IMG/VR virus record: IMGVR_UViG_3300045256_000135
Location: 1-64,000 of that record
From: a virus
Direction: 5' to 3' (one strand)
Length of the DNA stretch: 64,000 nucleotides
Each line of letters starts with the position of its first letter. Within the stretch, counting starts at the first letter, position 1. The translations under genes were made by a program, and so were the position numbers. Positions 34,853 to 44,056 of the stretch are shown here, one piece after another. The notes beneath the pieces were generated by a model. The model did not search any database, was not told the origin of the DNA, and saw nothing but the letters and a program-made list of their open reading frames with translations.

Positions 34853-35963
34853 GAACTGCAAAGCTCCTCGACATGCAGAAGCCAAAGAATGGATTGCTAA
34901 GGACACCCCTGTTCAAGATACGAAGCTCCTGAAGAAGTTCAAGGCTGGCAAGGACTGGACTTGCCCCTATTGCATGACAGAGCAATTTCGGGCTGATCAG
35001 GTCTGCACTAGTTGTGGTGCAGATTTCAGTCTTGCGGATCCGCAGAAAAAAGCTACCAGCCACACTCCTAAGAAGAAGCAAGAATCCGCGTACCGATCAA
35101 ATGCCCGACCAGCTGAGCAACAGCATAAGGAGAGGCGATCGGTTGCTCCGACAGTCACTGACTGGCCGAAGAAGCCACTCCCACCACTACAGCTCCGCTG
35201 GAAATGTCCCACATGGGTTTTGGTGGCCGCAGGGTCGATCGCACTGATTGGTTTGGCGTTGTTCCTCGGATTTCGAGAGCAGTCCTACACCACTACAGTC
35301 ACTGCAGTTCACTGGGTGCGAACTACAAACGTTGAGAGATATGCTCGAAGGTATTACGAGGGGTGGAGCCCCGACTTTGACGCTGAGGACATTCGGAGCG
35401 AAGGGCAGAGGATCCATCACTACGACCATGTCCTGGTAGGGTACCATTCGGAAACCTACCAGGAGTCTTATTCTTGCGGTCAGGATTGTACGACTCCAGC
35501 TTGCTACACAACCCCTCGGAACTGCACGAGTAACAAGAACGGATCTGCGACTTGCACCGGCGGCGACACTATCTGTCCGCCACGCACTTGCACACCCCGA
35601 ACGTGTTACCGTCCAGCCACCCGACAAGTCGCAGACTACGAAGACCAACCTCGCTACCAAACATGGTATAGCTGGTACAGCTGGAGGTGGGGTTTTCAGC
35701 GAGCAGTGAAGGTCGAGGGATTTGACTCCGACCCGTACTGGCCATCGGACTCTAGTGTGGCTTTGAACCAGTCCACCACTCGCGGGGAGACCGAGCGTGT
35801 TTCTGGCCAGGTTGAGACCTACGAAGTGTTCATGGCTTCCGGAGACAAGGCTTTCACTTACAAGCCCACCTCAGAGTCTGTCTTTAAACAGTTTCCGATC
35901 GGCTCTAAACATAGGATCAAGTACAGTATCCTGATGGGTGTAAGACCGATTACGAGTGAGTGA
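34779..35963 (+). CDS. membrane protein with two RanBP2-type zinc fingers
   Basis: A 394-residue protein. Two fingers of the W-x-C-x2-C-x10-C-x2-C type lie at about 8-28 and 64-84, followed by a basic linker. A membrane helix near 144-163 precedes a large outer domain with a Cys-rich cluster (about 225-275: C-T-T-P-A-C...C-P-P-R-T-C-x3-T-C) and a beta-rich end. RanBP2 fingers usually bind single-stranded RNA or ubiquitin-like folds. In a phage the partner is unknown. Confidence 0.7.
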   Translation: MLVVEMMWECTYCHQASRGRFKTCENCKAPRHAEAKEWIAKDTPVQDTKLLKKFKAGKDWTCPYCMTEQFRADQVCTSCGADFSLADPQKKATSHTPKKKQESAYRSNARPAEQQHKERRSVAPTVTDWPKKPLPPLQLRWKCPTWVLVAAGSIALIGLALFLGFREQSYTTTVTAVHWVRTTNVERYARRYYEGWSPDFDAEDIRSEGQRIHHYDHVLVGYHSETYQESYSCGQDCTTPACYTTPRNCTSNKNGSATCTGGDTICPPRTCTPRTCYRPATRQVADYEDQPRYQTWYSWYSWRWGFQRAVKVEGFDSDPYWPSDSSVALNQSTTRGETERVSGQVETYEVFMASGDKAFTYKPTSESVFKQFPIGSKHRIKYSILMGVRPITSE

Positions 35964-35967
35964 CTCA

Positions 35968-36657
35968 ATGAAGCTAGTTTGCATCTCTGATACGCATGGG
36001 AAACACCGAGAGCTCGAAATGCCTCCGGGTGACGTGCTAATTCATTGCGGGGACGCTACTGGCAGTGGCGAGCTGGACATCATTCGCGACATGGCCAGGT
36101 GGGGCTTAACACTTCCGTACAAACGAAAGATCTTTGTGCCGGGCAACCACGACTTCTGTTTTGACATCTCGAAGTCACTGTTCAAACGTGATGCAGTAAA
36201 GGTGCTGGAGTCAAAGGGCTGGACCGTGTTGATCGACGGAGTCACCTACCTCCAGCAACCCGGAGAACGAGAGCTCAAGGTGTTTGGCAGTCCTTGGATC
36301 CCAAACCTAACCAACTGGGCATTCTACGACCGGAATCGTGACCAGTTCAGCACTGCTCCCCAGGACATTGACATCCTCGTCACTCACGGACCACCCTTCG
36401 GCATTCGTGATGGTGAAGAAGATGCGGGAGAGTCCGACGGGTGGTGTCACTACGGTAGCAAGCATCTGTTAGCGTATGTGAACCGTTGCTCGCGGTTGCT
36501 ACTGCATACGTTTGGGCATGTCCACCCAATGGGTGGACTAACACGGAACATGGTCCCATGGTTTTGCAATTGTGCTGTTATGGATGCTGAGTACAGGGTT
36601 GCTCGGAATCCAACGGTAATTGATTTGGACGAACTGAGAGGTGGGAATGTGCCTTGA
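35968..36657 (+). CDS. calcineurin-like metallophosphoesterase
   Basis: A 229-residue protein with I-S-D-T-H-G near residue 6, C-G-D near 29, P-G-N-H-D near 57 and T-H-G-P-P plus G-H-V-H near the C-terminus, a complete phosphoesterase metal site. It resembles small UDG/YfcE-type phosphodiesterases rather than the nuclease at 459. A GTG at 35956 is the alternative start. Confidence 0.8.
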   Translation: MKLVCISDTHGKHRELEMPPGDVLIHCGDATGSGELDIIRDMARWGLTLPYKRKIFVPGNHDFCFDISKSLFKRDAVKVLESKGWTVLIDGVTYLQQPGERELKVFGSPWIPNLTNWAFYDRNRDQFSTAPQDIDILVTHGPPFGIRDGEEDAGESDGWCHYGSKHLLAYVNRCSRLLLHTFGHVHPMGGLTRNMVPWFCNCAVMDAEYRVARNPTVIDLDELRGGNVP

Positions 36658-36772
36658 AGACGTTTGTAGACACATCCCAGATGTTCCGGTAGTAGACATC
36701 ATGTCTGGTGGTGTGCTTGGTTTCAGGTGTGTCTGTGGAGCAGTTGTGAGTTCGCTACAAAAGGAGTTGAAC

Positions 36773-37228
36773 ATGAGCGGGATGATGGAGCATGGAGCCA
36801 AGGGTCACGTGGCGGACCAACCGGTCAGTCTCACCCGTGAGTACATGAAGCTGGTGATCGAGCTGTCGTCTGTTGATAGCTTTGCCGTGGTTGTGGAGCA
36901 GAACGCAGTTAAGAAGGGCTTCCGTACACTGGAACCACTTCCGAACAAGGAGAATACTGCTACATTCTGCATTAACGAAGTGGCTGAAGTGGTCGAGTTT
37001 TGGGAAGCATTCAGAACAGATTCGCTCACCAAGCCGTGCGACAAGGCGGAGAAGATGAAGGCACTAGGTTTGCCAGAGCTCACTTGCGCTGAAGAAGAGG
37101 TTGCGGATCTGATCATCAGAGCACTTGATCGGGCTCGTGCGTATAAGGTGGACATCCCCCGAGCGCTCGCCACCAAGCACCTCTACAACACCACCCGAGA
37201 AGAGCTGCATGGCGGAAAGAAAGCCTGA
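36773..37228 (+). CDS. MazG-like nucleotide pyrophosphohydrolase
   Basis: 151 residues from an ATG with AAAGGAG 7 bases upstream. N-E-V-A-E-V-V-E-F-W-E near residue 69 and A-E-E-E-V-A-D-L-I-I-R-A-L-D near 109 match the E-x2-E...E-x2-D metal motif of MazG-type NTP pyrophosphatases, which clean dNTP pools or degrade alarmones. The frame is open upstream to 36641 with C-V-C-G, possibly a fused or separate small protein. Confidence 0.7.
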   Translation: MSGMMEHGAKGHVADQPVSLTREYMKLVIELSSVDSFAVVVEQNAVKKGFRTLEPLPNKENTATFCINEVAEVVEFWEAFRTDSLTKPCDKAEKMKALGLPELTCAEEEVADLIIRALDRARAYKVDIPRALATKHLYNTTREELHGGKKA

Positions 37229-37742
37229 CGCTCCCTTGGTTGATGTTAGGTACGTTCAAGCGTATCAGCGCTTTCTCGCCACTTCATTTGACGGGTGGAA
37301 GAAGCAGGCACTTGACGCAAAGACGGACCTCTACCAGTGGATCGCCAACCAGCACGCGTTTAGTACACTGTGTAGACGTCACCCGTGTTTCGTATTAGGT
37401 CTAGACGATTGTCACAGTCAGCTCAGTCTGCCAGCTCGGAGACCCGATCCGGCATTTCCGCATTGCTTGGATGCACTCTTGACTCCTGTGTTCAGGTATT
37501 GTTTGCCTGAGATTCAAGAGAAGCTCGATACCTTTAGTGGTTACCGAACGTTTAACAGCACTGACGAAGTTTGGGATGCTGCGAAAGTTTTGCCACCCGC
37601 TTGGGCAACCGCTATGTACATGTTGCATAAGCGAGGTTACGCTGGATGCAACATCCACCAAATCTTTGAAGAGCTCGTAGGCTACCCAAGCTTCGAGGCT
37701 AGTAGTCGGTGTGGGGAGACCGAACGGAGCTGGTTAACGTAA
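37209..37742 (+). CDS. protein of unknown function
   Basis: A 177-residue protein with several scattered Cys and His and no clear motif. It overlaps the MazG-like gene by 20 bases and ends the transcription unit before two-part element copy 3. Confidence 0.65.
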   Translation: MAERKPDAPLVDVRYVQAYQRFLATSFDGWKKQALDAKTDLYQWIANQHAFSTLCRRHPCFVLGLDDCHSQLSLPARRPDPAFPHCLDALLTPVFRYCLPEIQEKLDTFSGYRTFNSTDEVWDAAKVLPPAWATAMYMLHKRGYAGCNIHQIFEELVGYPSFEASSRCGETERSWLT

Positions 37743-37757
37743 GATTTTCGAAAGCAT

Positions 37758-37805
37758 AACTATATACTCGTATTGACTGTTCCTTGGTTAGAGACAGGTT
37801 TACCA
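37758..37805 (+). promoter_or_regulatory. two-part element, copy 3
   Basis: AACTATATA (37758-37766), 28 bases, CAGGTTTACCA (37795-37805). It precedes the structural gene at 37825. Confidence 0.6.
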
Positions 37806-37824
37806 GTCGAGATCGGTGAATACG

Positions 37825-39426
37825 ATGAACGCCTACACTCAGTTCAAGAATCGGAAGCGGGCAGAGCGCGAAGTTCTTTTCGAGAAAGTTCGAGACGTTC
37901 TTCACAAGCAAGGGTCTGCCTGGGATCTTGCCGATCGAACGAAGGGCATTGGTAGACCAGGGTCGATGCCAGAGTCGATCACTGCGGCTCTGAACACCAC
38001 ACGTGAATTGCTGAACACGTTTCCGTTTCCGTCCACCCCACGCATTGAGTATGTGGGATCGAAGGTGTTCAAGACTGCGTCTGAAGATCGCTACGCAGCT
38101 ATTGATGAGGGGATCATCATGCTGACAGCTAGCTTCCGAACCCTCTCGGGTGTTCGGAACGAGATCGACATCCCTGTCTACATCAAAGAGGGTCAAGTTG
38201 TTCAGCCATCAGTGTTCCTGAGTGATGGTGTTATTCGCGTGATTGCTCCGAGTAGCATTGATGAGATGGTTCGAAAGGGTACCTTCACCCAGAAGATTCC
38301 AGAGCGGGCTATGTTCTCGCCACCTCTGGCGGGTGTTGCCCCACAGCAGGACATCAAGCAGAGAGTTCGTCTCAACCCCGGGATGTTCACAACGTCAGCT
38401 ACTCGTAAGCTGCTTGCAGCTGCTGTCCGTGGTGATGAGCGAGAGTTCCAGGCAGCTGCAAAGACTGTTTGGCAACTACCTGACCAAATCCCCTGCCCTA
38501 CTTGTGGCAATCGGGCACAGCAAACAATCAGCCTGCAAAGCCCAAACACTCCAACGTACTTTTGCGACATCTGCGATGACTACGTCCCAGAGGACAAGCT
38601 ACCAGAAGAAGCGCGGATTGCTTCGCTGAAGACTGCAGGCGAAGATGAGGAAGACGTTGAGGAGCACAACCTCCCGCCTGCCAAGGGTGACATGGTGTTC
38701 CAGGTCGGGGATCTTGAGACCATCGGAGATCGGGCCTTCGTTGACATCAGCTGGGATCCAGAGATCGCAGAAGGGTTCAGCAACAACGGGCTCAAGCAAG
38801 CGATTCTAAGCTTTGTCAACCAGCGGAGCACGCATAAGGAGCATCGTGACTGGGGAATGGTTGCGGACGTGCAGCTTGAGGAGTTGGACACAGACAAGGG
38901 AGAAGCAATTGTCAGTTTCAAGTCAAGTGAAATTGCTGCTCCACAGCTCGCTCCAGCGAAGTTGGAAGCACGTAAGGTTGCCGAAGAGAAACCAGAAGAC
39001 GGAGCTCTACTTAGTCAGGTAGACAGTGAACATCAGCCAGCTGAAAGAGATCACACAGACGACTTTCATGTTGGAGATGAGGTGAAGCTATCAGAGAAGT
39101 ACACAGTCAAGGGCCGTGGTGGTGGGATGGTGACATTAGACGCCAGCTCTAAGGGAGTGGTTATCACCGACAAGTTCGGTGATGGTCAGGTGTTCACTGT
39201 CGACTTCGATGGCGTGAAGGCTGATGTGAAGAAGGACTTCCTCAAGAAGGCTTCTGCTGGTGTAGACGTTCGAAAGATTGTTGCAGAGATCAAGTCATTG
39301 CGAGAGTATGGCTACAGCCCCATTGACGTGATCCAGGTTGCTCGGGAGCGCTACGGAACGCTTGGAGAGCAAGCCTTGAAGCAAGCGAAGGCAAAGGGCC
39401 TTCTGCAGTGGAACATGGAAGGGTGA
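37825..39426 (+). CDS. large probable virion protein
   Basis: 533 residues from the ATG at 37825 (a GTG at 37816 is in frame). It has a helical and beta N-terminal 215 residues, a C-P-T-C-G...C-D-I-C-D ribbon near 220-250 and an acidic linker. A folded part near 285-370 is followed by E-A-R-K-V-A near 383. An SH3-like segment near 415-465 and a helical C-terminus complete it. The mosaic of ribbon, SH3-like and disordered parts resembles the other giant structural genes. No named family. Confidence 0.75.
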   Translation: MNAYTQFKNRKRAEREVLFEKVRDVLHKQGSAWDLADRTKGIGRPGSMPESITAALNTTRELLNTFPFPSTPRIEYVGSKVFKTASEDRYAAIDEGIIMLTASFRTLSGVRNEIDIPVYIKEGQVVQPSVFLSDGVIRVIAPSSIDEMVRKGTFTQKIPERAMFSPPLAGVAPQQDIKQRVRLNPGMFTTSATRKLLAAAVRGDEREFQAAAKTVWQLPDQIPCPTCGNRAQQTISLQSPNTPTYFCDICDDYVPEDKLPEEARIASLKTAGEDEEDVEEHNLPPAKGDMVFQVGDLETIGDRAFVDISWDPEIAEGFSNNGLKQAILSFVNQRSTHKEHRDWGMVADVQLEELDTDKGEAIVSFKSSEIAAPQLAPAKLEARKVAEEKPEDGALLSQVDSEHQPAERDHTDDFHVGDEVKLSEKYTVKGRGGGMVTLDASSKGVVITDKFGDGQVFTVDFDGVKADVKKDFLKKASAGVDVRKIVAEIKSLREYGYSPIDVIQVARERYGTLGEQALKQAKAKGLLQWNMEG

Positions 39427-39427
39427 G

Positions 39428-40207
39428 ATGCTACTTCAAGTCGGAGCAAAAGGTCCTGAGGTGCTAGCTTGGCAGGTTTTCCTTAACCAGCTCGGCTACG
39501 CAGTACCACCCCTTACTGCTGACGGGGACTTTGGACAGAAGACTAAGCTAGCTACTATCGAGTTTCAGAAGCGATTCAAGCTAGATGCTGATGGTATCGT
39601 GGGTCCGACCACGAGAGCTGTTGCTGCTGGGCTCGGATTCGCTGATACAAAACCAGCCCTCAGCAAGTACCCTTTCGTCCAATCCCTATACTTCACACCA
39701 GCCAATCGACAGACTGTAGACCTGGTAGTCATCCACACGATGGAGAATCAAGAGACTCCAGGACAGGCGATGAATGTTGCGAACTGGTTTGCGAATAAGT
39801 ACGCACCGAAGTTCCCTTCTCCAAGAGCTTCGTGTCACTACTGCGTAGACAACAAAGAGATTGTCCAATGCGTACTTGAACGCGATGTTGCTTGGCATGC
39901 AGACGCGGCGAACAGGAACGGGATTGGGATTGAGCATTCCGGGCGGGCAGCCCAATCAGTCACCGATTGGGCAGACGACTACTCTACTGCTCAACTACAG
40001 CTGAGCGCAAAGCTTACTGCTGAGATTTGCAAGCGGTACAACATTCCTGTTGTTTGGTTGAAAGCAGCTGAGCTGAAAGCTGGAAAGCGTGGGATCACTG
40101 GGCACGGCGATGTCACGCAAGCTTACCGAATCGGAAATCACACAGATCCTGGACCCAACTTCCCCATCGTTGGGTATCTAGATCTTGTGAAGGCTCAAAT
40201 GGGGTGA
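39428..40207 (+). CDS. endolysin: peptidoglycan-binding plus N-acetylmuramoyl-L-alanine amidase
   Basis: A 259-residue protein. Residues 4-70 match a PG-binding-1 repeat (G-P-E-V-L-A-W-Q...D-G-D-F-G...V-G-P-T-T). Residues about 95-250 are an Amidase_2/PGRP fold: first zinc His in V-V-I-H-T, T-G-H-G-D with the later D-P-G-P-N supplying the other ligands. It cuts the peptide-sugar amide bond of peptidoglycan. No signal peptide is seen, so a holin is probably needed. Confidence 0.9.
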   Translation: MLLQVGAKGPEVLAWQVFLNQLGYAVPPLTADGDFGQKTKLATIEFQKRFKLDADGIVGPTTRAVAAGLGFADTKPALSKYPFVQSLYFTPANRQTVDLVVIHTMENQETPGQAMNVANWFANKYAPKFPSPRASCHYCVDNKEIVQCVLERDVAWHADAANRNGIGIEHSGRAAQSVTDWADDYSTAQLQLSAKLTAEICKRYNIPVVWLKAAELKAGKRGITGHGDVTQAYRIGNHTDPGPNFPIVGYLDLVKAQMG

Positions 40208-40210
40208 GCT

Positions 40211-40414
40211 GTGGAACGTCGAGCTCCAAGTGGTGGTTATCGACTTGGCTTGGCTGACTGTCCACATTGCAAAGCTACTGGGGTGGAGCCACCGCCAGAG
40301 GGTTTTTCAGTTACGTCCGAAGGGACTGTTAACGGTGGCACAAAGTGTACGTTTTGTGGCGGTGCTAAGCGTGTTGAATTGTCTAGGTTCAACACGTACA
40401 TAGGGCTGAAATAG
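40211..40414 (+). CDS. small DnaJ-like zinc-ribbon protein
   Basis: 67 residues from a GTG. C-P-H-C-K-A-T-G and C-T-F-C-G-G-A-K form two half sites similar to DnaJ-type zinc repeats. Confidence 0.6.
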   Translation: MERRAPSGGYRLGLADCPHCKATGVEPPPEGFSVTSEGTVNGGTKCTFCGGAKRVELSRFNTYIGLK

Positions 40415-40424
40415 GGAGCAACTC

Positions 40425-41198
40425 ATGAGCTTTGGACGAGGGTGGTGCCAAGACCCACCGATAGCAAGATTCAGACGGTTCGGATCGCCTTTGTCAACCT
40501 CCAGCTTGCCACTGAGCTCGCCAACCCGATTGTTTGAAGCTGCTAAGATCGGGAATCAGAAGCAAACTTCAAGCTGTGTTGGCTGGGCAGCTGCTCAAGC
40601 TATGTACACCTTCATGAAGGTGCATCATCAAGTTGACATCTTTCCCTCAGTACTGGGGCTGTACGGGTTAGGTCGGATTAGAGGTGGGGAGAGTATTCAG
40701 CACGGGAAACTTGTAGATGCTGGGAGCTTCCCAATTGCAGTGGTTGAAGCTAGCATGGACTGGGGTGTTCTAAGTTCGGAAGATCTCGAATTTGACGATG
40801 AGAAGATCAATGAACCTGTACCATGGGATTTGGTACAAAAAGCCTCAGTTCAACTGTCGAGTTGGCAAAGGTTTGGTTGGGATCTGTCTACCCGCGAAGC
40901 TGAGATCAAGTCCTATCTAGCTGCTGAAACACCGGTAATGTTCGGCATGCAGGTTACGGATGAGTACGAGCGCCTTAGAAGCGACCAGGTCTATGATGGC
41001 GATTCTGGCTTTTATAAGGGCGGTCACATGCAATGCATTGTCGCGTATGAAGAGGGTGTGGCAGTGGTTGCAGGTAGCTGGGGAACGAGTTTCGCGAACA
41101 AAGGTTTTGCACGAATCACATTCAGGGAGCTTTGTAGCTCACATCAGTACTCGGACTTCTACGCAATCAACAGCGCTCCACAATTAGGTAAGTCATGA
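40425..41198 (+). CDS. papain-like (C1) cysteine protease
   Basis: A 257-residue protein with ribosome site GGGAG. Candidate nucleophile C51 in Q-x-S-S-C-V-G-W-A-A and candidate His 201 in G-G-H-M-Q-C fit the C1A fold. The usual K-N-S-W-G motif reads A-G-S-W-G near residue 219, so the catalytic Asn is replaced by Gly. The protein may be a weak protease, a pseudoenzyme, or use another polar residue. It sits between the endolysin and a HEVLE protein. Confidence 0.75.
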   Translation: MSFGRGWCQDPPIARFRRFGSPLSTSSLPLSSPTRLFEAAKIGNQKQTSSCVGWAAAQAMYTFMKVHHQVDIFPSVLGLYGLGRIRGGESIQHGKLVDAGSFPIAVVEASMDWGVLSSEDLEFDDEKINEPVPWDLVQKASVQLSSWQRFGWDLSTREAEIKSYLAAETPVMFGMQVTDEYERLRSDQVYDGDSGFYKGGHMQCIVAYEEGVAVVAGSWGTSFANKGFARITFRELCSSHQYSDFYAINSAPQLGKS

Positions 41199-41881
41199 GC
41201 TCATCAGACATCTGGGTTGTTATCCATCCCGAAGTTACAGCACTTTCGGTAGTGCAAGTGCGACAGATGATGTCGGCAGTGCAAAAGCAACTCACACGGG
41301 ACTTTTGCCCTGCTTGGGATTTGAAATCTGTGAAGCTACACGGTCCGACAACTCCAAAACTCGTACCGTCTGGCGTTCGACAACTGGTGTTTCTCAATGA
41401 CGCAGACTCACCTGGGGCGCTTGGGTACCATTCGGACGACACCAGCGATGCTCCTGTGGGGAAGGTTTTTGTCAAAACCATCATGAAGTACAACGCGTCT
41501 GTCTCTGTCACCTTCTCGCACGAGGTGTTAGAGATGGTTGCAGACGCTTGGGCAAACTACTGGGCGGACAATGGCAAATCGACTCTGTACGCTCTGGAGG
41601 TCTGTGATCCTGTAGAGGAGCAAACCTACAAGGTGGGGACTGTGGATGTCTCCAACTTCGTTTTGCCCAGCTATTTTGATGCTACAGTTGAGGCGGGCTG
41701 TTCCAAGTTTGATTTCCTATCAAGCTTGAAGGCACCGTTTAGCCTAGCGTCTGGCGGGTACGTGATAAAGCAAGCGGGTGGGAAGATCACCCAGCAGTTT
41801 GCCAAAGCGTATCCAGCATGGCGAAAGCGGATGAAGAAGTTGGGCAAGAGTCGATCTGCTAAGCGAGGAGCTTTGAAATGA
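41195..41881 (+). CDS. HEVLE-motif protein, possible metallopeptidase
   Basis: A 228-residue protein with S-H-E-V-L-E-M near residues 108-114, which could be a HExxE-type metal-binding helix. It is followed by V-C-D-P-V-E near 138. The C-terminus is Lys/Arg-rich. Proteins like this often accompany C1-type proteases in my knowledge of phage genomes, but no activity is established. It overlaps the protease gene by 4 bases. Confidence 0.55.
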   Translation: MSSSDIWVVIHPEVTALSVVQVRQMMSAVQKQLTRDFCPAWDLKSVKLHGPTTPKLVPSGVRQLVFLNDADSPGALGYHSDDTSDAPVGKVFVKTIMKYNASVSVTFSHEVLEMVADAWANYWADNGKSTLYALEVCDPVEEQTYKVGTVDVSNFVLPSYFDATVEAGCSKFDFLSSLKAPFSLASGGYVIKQAGGKITQQFAKAYPAWRKRMKKLGKSRSAKRGALK

Positions 41882-42147
41882 AGTGGGCAATTGCTATAGT
41901 CGCATTTCTCATTGCTTGTGAAGGCCCGGCGGTAAAGCCAGCTACCGGGCCAGGCACTGAGTACCCCTGCGGAGTTCGTGGCATCTCTTGCGGCAATCAC
42001 ATGTGTTGCTGGGAAGGAGACGAATGTGGCTCCGACAGACCTGGTAGCACATGTCCAGCCGATATGTGCTGTTGGGTAGGCACACCCGGTGGATTTTCAG
42101 CGCGGAGAACAGTTACACCCTACCACCAGATTCAGGACAAACGATGA
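41878..42147 (+). CDS. Cys-rich lipoprotein
   Basis: An 89-residue protein with a signal peptide of about 13 residues and lipobox L-I-A-C. The mature part has eight further Cys including two C-C-W units, so it is a disulfide-stabilised surface protein. Possible roles are superinfection exclusion or lysis. This is inference from location only. Confidence 0.65.
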   Translation: MKWAIAIVAFLIACEGPAVKPATGPGTEYPCGVRGISCGNHMCCWEGDECGSDRPGSTCPADMCCWVGTPGGFSARRTVTPYHQIQDKR

Positions 42148-42488
42148 TTGACGAAGCGACATTAGCAGAGGTTTCTCCAGGGGTTCGGCAGCTCGTTAAG
42201 TTGCTGAACGAACTTGACTTCGAAACCACTGACAGTGGAGATGGCTCGAACTACCTCGAGGGGATGGAAGGCGCTCTTCCTGAACCAAACGTAGCGATGG
42301 TTGTCAAACCAGAGCAGCTGATCTCTGAATCCGAGAGGCTAAAAGAGGTCCTTGAACGCCGAGGGGTTCGGTTTGGCTTCGGAGACGATGATCTCCCAGT
42401 GATCTCTGCTTCGTACAACCCCGTTGATAAGACTTGCGTTATTCTGCTGCTCGGAGTAAATGACAAGTCTCTTCAGCAACTGTCATGA
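42144..42488 (+). CDS. protein of unknown function
   Basis: A 114-residue acidic alpha/beta protein overlapping both neighbours by 4 bases. Not recognised. Confidence 0.6.
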   Translation: MIDEATLAEVSPGVRQLVKLLNELDFETTDSGDGSNYLEGMEGALPEPNVAMVVKPEQLISESERLKEVLERRGVRFGFGDDDLPVISASYNPVDKTCVILLLGVNDKSLQQLS

Positions 42489-42688
42489 TCCGCATCGACG
42501 ATCGCACGCGTTATCAAGTGATCGTCGTAAATCAGACAGTGCACATTGTTGTTGAGGAGCATCTGCAACTCAAGCGTTTAGAGGGGTGGTTTGCATCTGA
42601 CGAGAAGGGCTTGTGCATGTCTAAGAAGCAAGCTCGAGAATTGTTAGCCGAACTTGTGGAGAAACTCGATGCGGATGATGCTGATTAG
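42485..42688 (+). CDS. small protein of unknown function
   Basis: 67 residues. A beta-rich N-terminus precedes an acidic helix. It overlaps the next lipoprotein gene by 20 bases. Confidence 0.55.
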   Translation: MIRIDDRTRYQVIVVNQTVHIVVEEHLQLKRLEGWFASDEKGLCMSKKQARELLAELVEKLDADDAD

Positions 42689-42974
42689 TTTGGTTGTTGT
42701 CACTCTGGCTTGTGGAGCTTCGCCTCCAGCGCCCCAGGACCCATCACGGAAACCACAAGATCAGTGGCCCGATGAGTCCGGTGGGGTGATGGATTCTTGT
42801 GCTAGAGCTTGCCGGGTTTTGTGGCAGTACAACTGCCCTGAAGCCTTGCCTCCCCGCTCTGCTAAGAATTGCACAGAACTTTGTCGAAGCAGACCTCAAC
42901 TTTTCATGGCGGATTGTGTAGCTGAGGTAACTACCAAAGCTGAGCTTTCTGAATGTGCAGTTCGATGCCAGTGA
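42669..42974 (+). CDS. lipoprotein with Cys-rich mature domain
   Basis: A 101-residue protein with a hydrophobic signal and lipobox T-L-A-C at residues 12-15. A Pro-rich spacer is followed by seven Cys in the remaining 60 residues. It is the second lipoprotein of this island. Confidence 0.65.
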   Translation: MRMMLISLVVVTLACGASPPAPQDPSRKPQDQWPDESGGVMDSCARACRVLWQYNCPEALPPRSAKNCTELCRSRPQLFMADCVAEVTTKAELSECAVRCQ

Positions 42975-43123
42975 TGTGGTATTCACGTCTGCTTGGAGTT
43001 GGCGTTGTTGCCAGTTGGAAAAATCGACGAGTGATCATCTGCACTGACACTCACGTAATCGATTTGTCTCCGTGGACAGTGCAGATCTTCACACCCGAAT
43101 GCGGCTCGGAAGATACACACTAA
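42974..43123 (+). CDS. 49-residue peptide of unknown function
   Basis: An ATG overlapping the previous stop opens 49 codons with hydrophobic, Val-rich composition and two Cys. It fits the packing of neighbouring genes. Confidence 0.45.
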   Translation: MWYSRLLGVGVVASWKNRRVIICTDTHVIDLSPWTVQIFTPECGSEDTH

Positions 43124-43263
43124 GCAAAGCGTCGACCCCAAACCTCCTGAGATTCGCTAGGTGGTTAGGGTTGGATCTACGCAAAGTCAACACACGAATG
43201 AAGTTAATCGATAAGGTAGTTCGACATCTAGATTCACTAGACCTCCATGAACATCGTCGCTAA
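43099..43263 (+). CDS. small basic protein, SAP-like helix pair
   Basis: 54 residues from ATG 43099. L-L-R-F-A-R-W-L-G-L-D...R-M-K-L-I-D-K-V-V resembles the two helices of SAP/Rho-N-like nucleic-acid-binding motifs. An in-frame GTG at 43072 would extend it by 9 residues. Confidence 0.5.
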   Translation: MRLGRYTLSKASTPNLLRFARWLGLDLRKVNTRMKLIDKVVRHLDSLDLHEHRR

Positions 43264-44056
43264 CGAACACGTCATGAACCCCTACGACAGCATGCTGTTC
43301 AACATTCCGTTTCCCCAGAACCCTATCACTGGGACAGAGTTTGCTAAGCAAATCTGGGATGTGAACGGGCAATTTCGCGAGGATCGGATCTGCCAGGCAC
43401 TACTTGACGGACATGTTCCAGCATGGCTCAGAACACCTGTAGAGCTGGATTTGAACGAGCATGTGCAGATTCTGGTGCTTCCAGATGTGCTGTGTATTGG
43501 TACGTCGGACGACTATCTCTACATTCCCGCTTGGCCAGCAACGTACCAGAAGGTAGCTAACGCTTGGAATGCCTGTCTGATCACTCAGAAACTTTCTGAC
43601 CTGATCTGGTCCAAGGCTACGCATCTAGCTCCAAACCCGCTCCCACCTTCGGTGAGAATGTCATCAACTGAATACTACGTGATGCATAGTCGTGTTCAGC
43701 AGAAGCAGTATGGTGACGTGTCAGGCATTGGAAAGGGTGATTTCGTTGCAGGTCACAAGAAAGATGTAGTGGTGACTCCGTCATTGCTAACGCACCCAAA
43801 GAACGTTGCAATCTATGGCTGGCACCAAAGCAATGGCATCCCAATTCAGGGTGGCTCCAAGCACGTGGTTCAGGTGGACGCACACAGCAACACGTATGTC
43901 GACTATAGTCATGGTTGCAGACTGCTATGCAATACTGTATACATCGACAATGAGCCAATTGATATAAGTCAGGTATACCAACGGCAAGACCTTCATTCGC
44001 TCTTTGCCTCAGAGCCATTCACCCCCGATAAGGTTTGGTGGCGGTATCCACTGTGA
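43247..44056 (+). CDS. conserved phage/bacterial protein, YADYSHG-like family of unknown function
   Basis: A 269-residue protein. The C-terminal half has K-K-D-V-V-V, V-A-I-Y-G-W-H and Y-V-D-Y-S-H-G-C-R-L. I recall this motif series from a widespread conserved family of unknown activity in bacteria and phages. Conserved His, Asp and Ser suggest an enzyme. It lies in the exported/lysis island. Confidence 0.6.
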   Translation: MNIVANEHVMNPYDSMLFNIPFPQNPITGTEFAKQIWDVNGQFREDRICQALLDGHVPAWLRTPVELDLNEHVQILVLPDVLCIGTSDDYLYIPAWPATYQKVANAWNACLITQKLSDLIWSKATHLAPNPLPPSVRMSSTEYYVMHSRVQQKQYGDVSGIGKGDFVAGHKKDVVVTPSLLTHPKNVAIYGWHQSNGIPIQGGSKHVVQVDAHSNTYVDYSHGCRLLCNTVYIDNEPIDISQVYQRQDLHSLFASEPFTPDKVWWRYPL

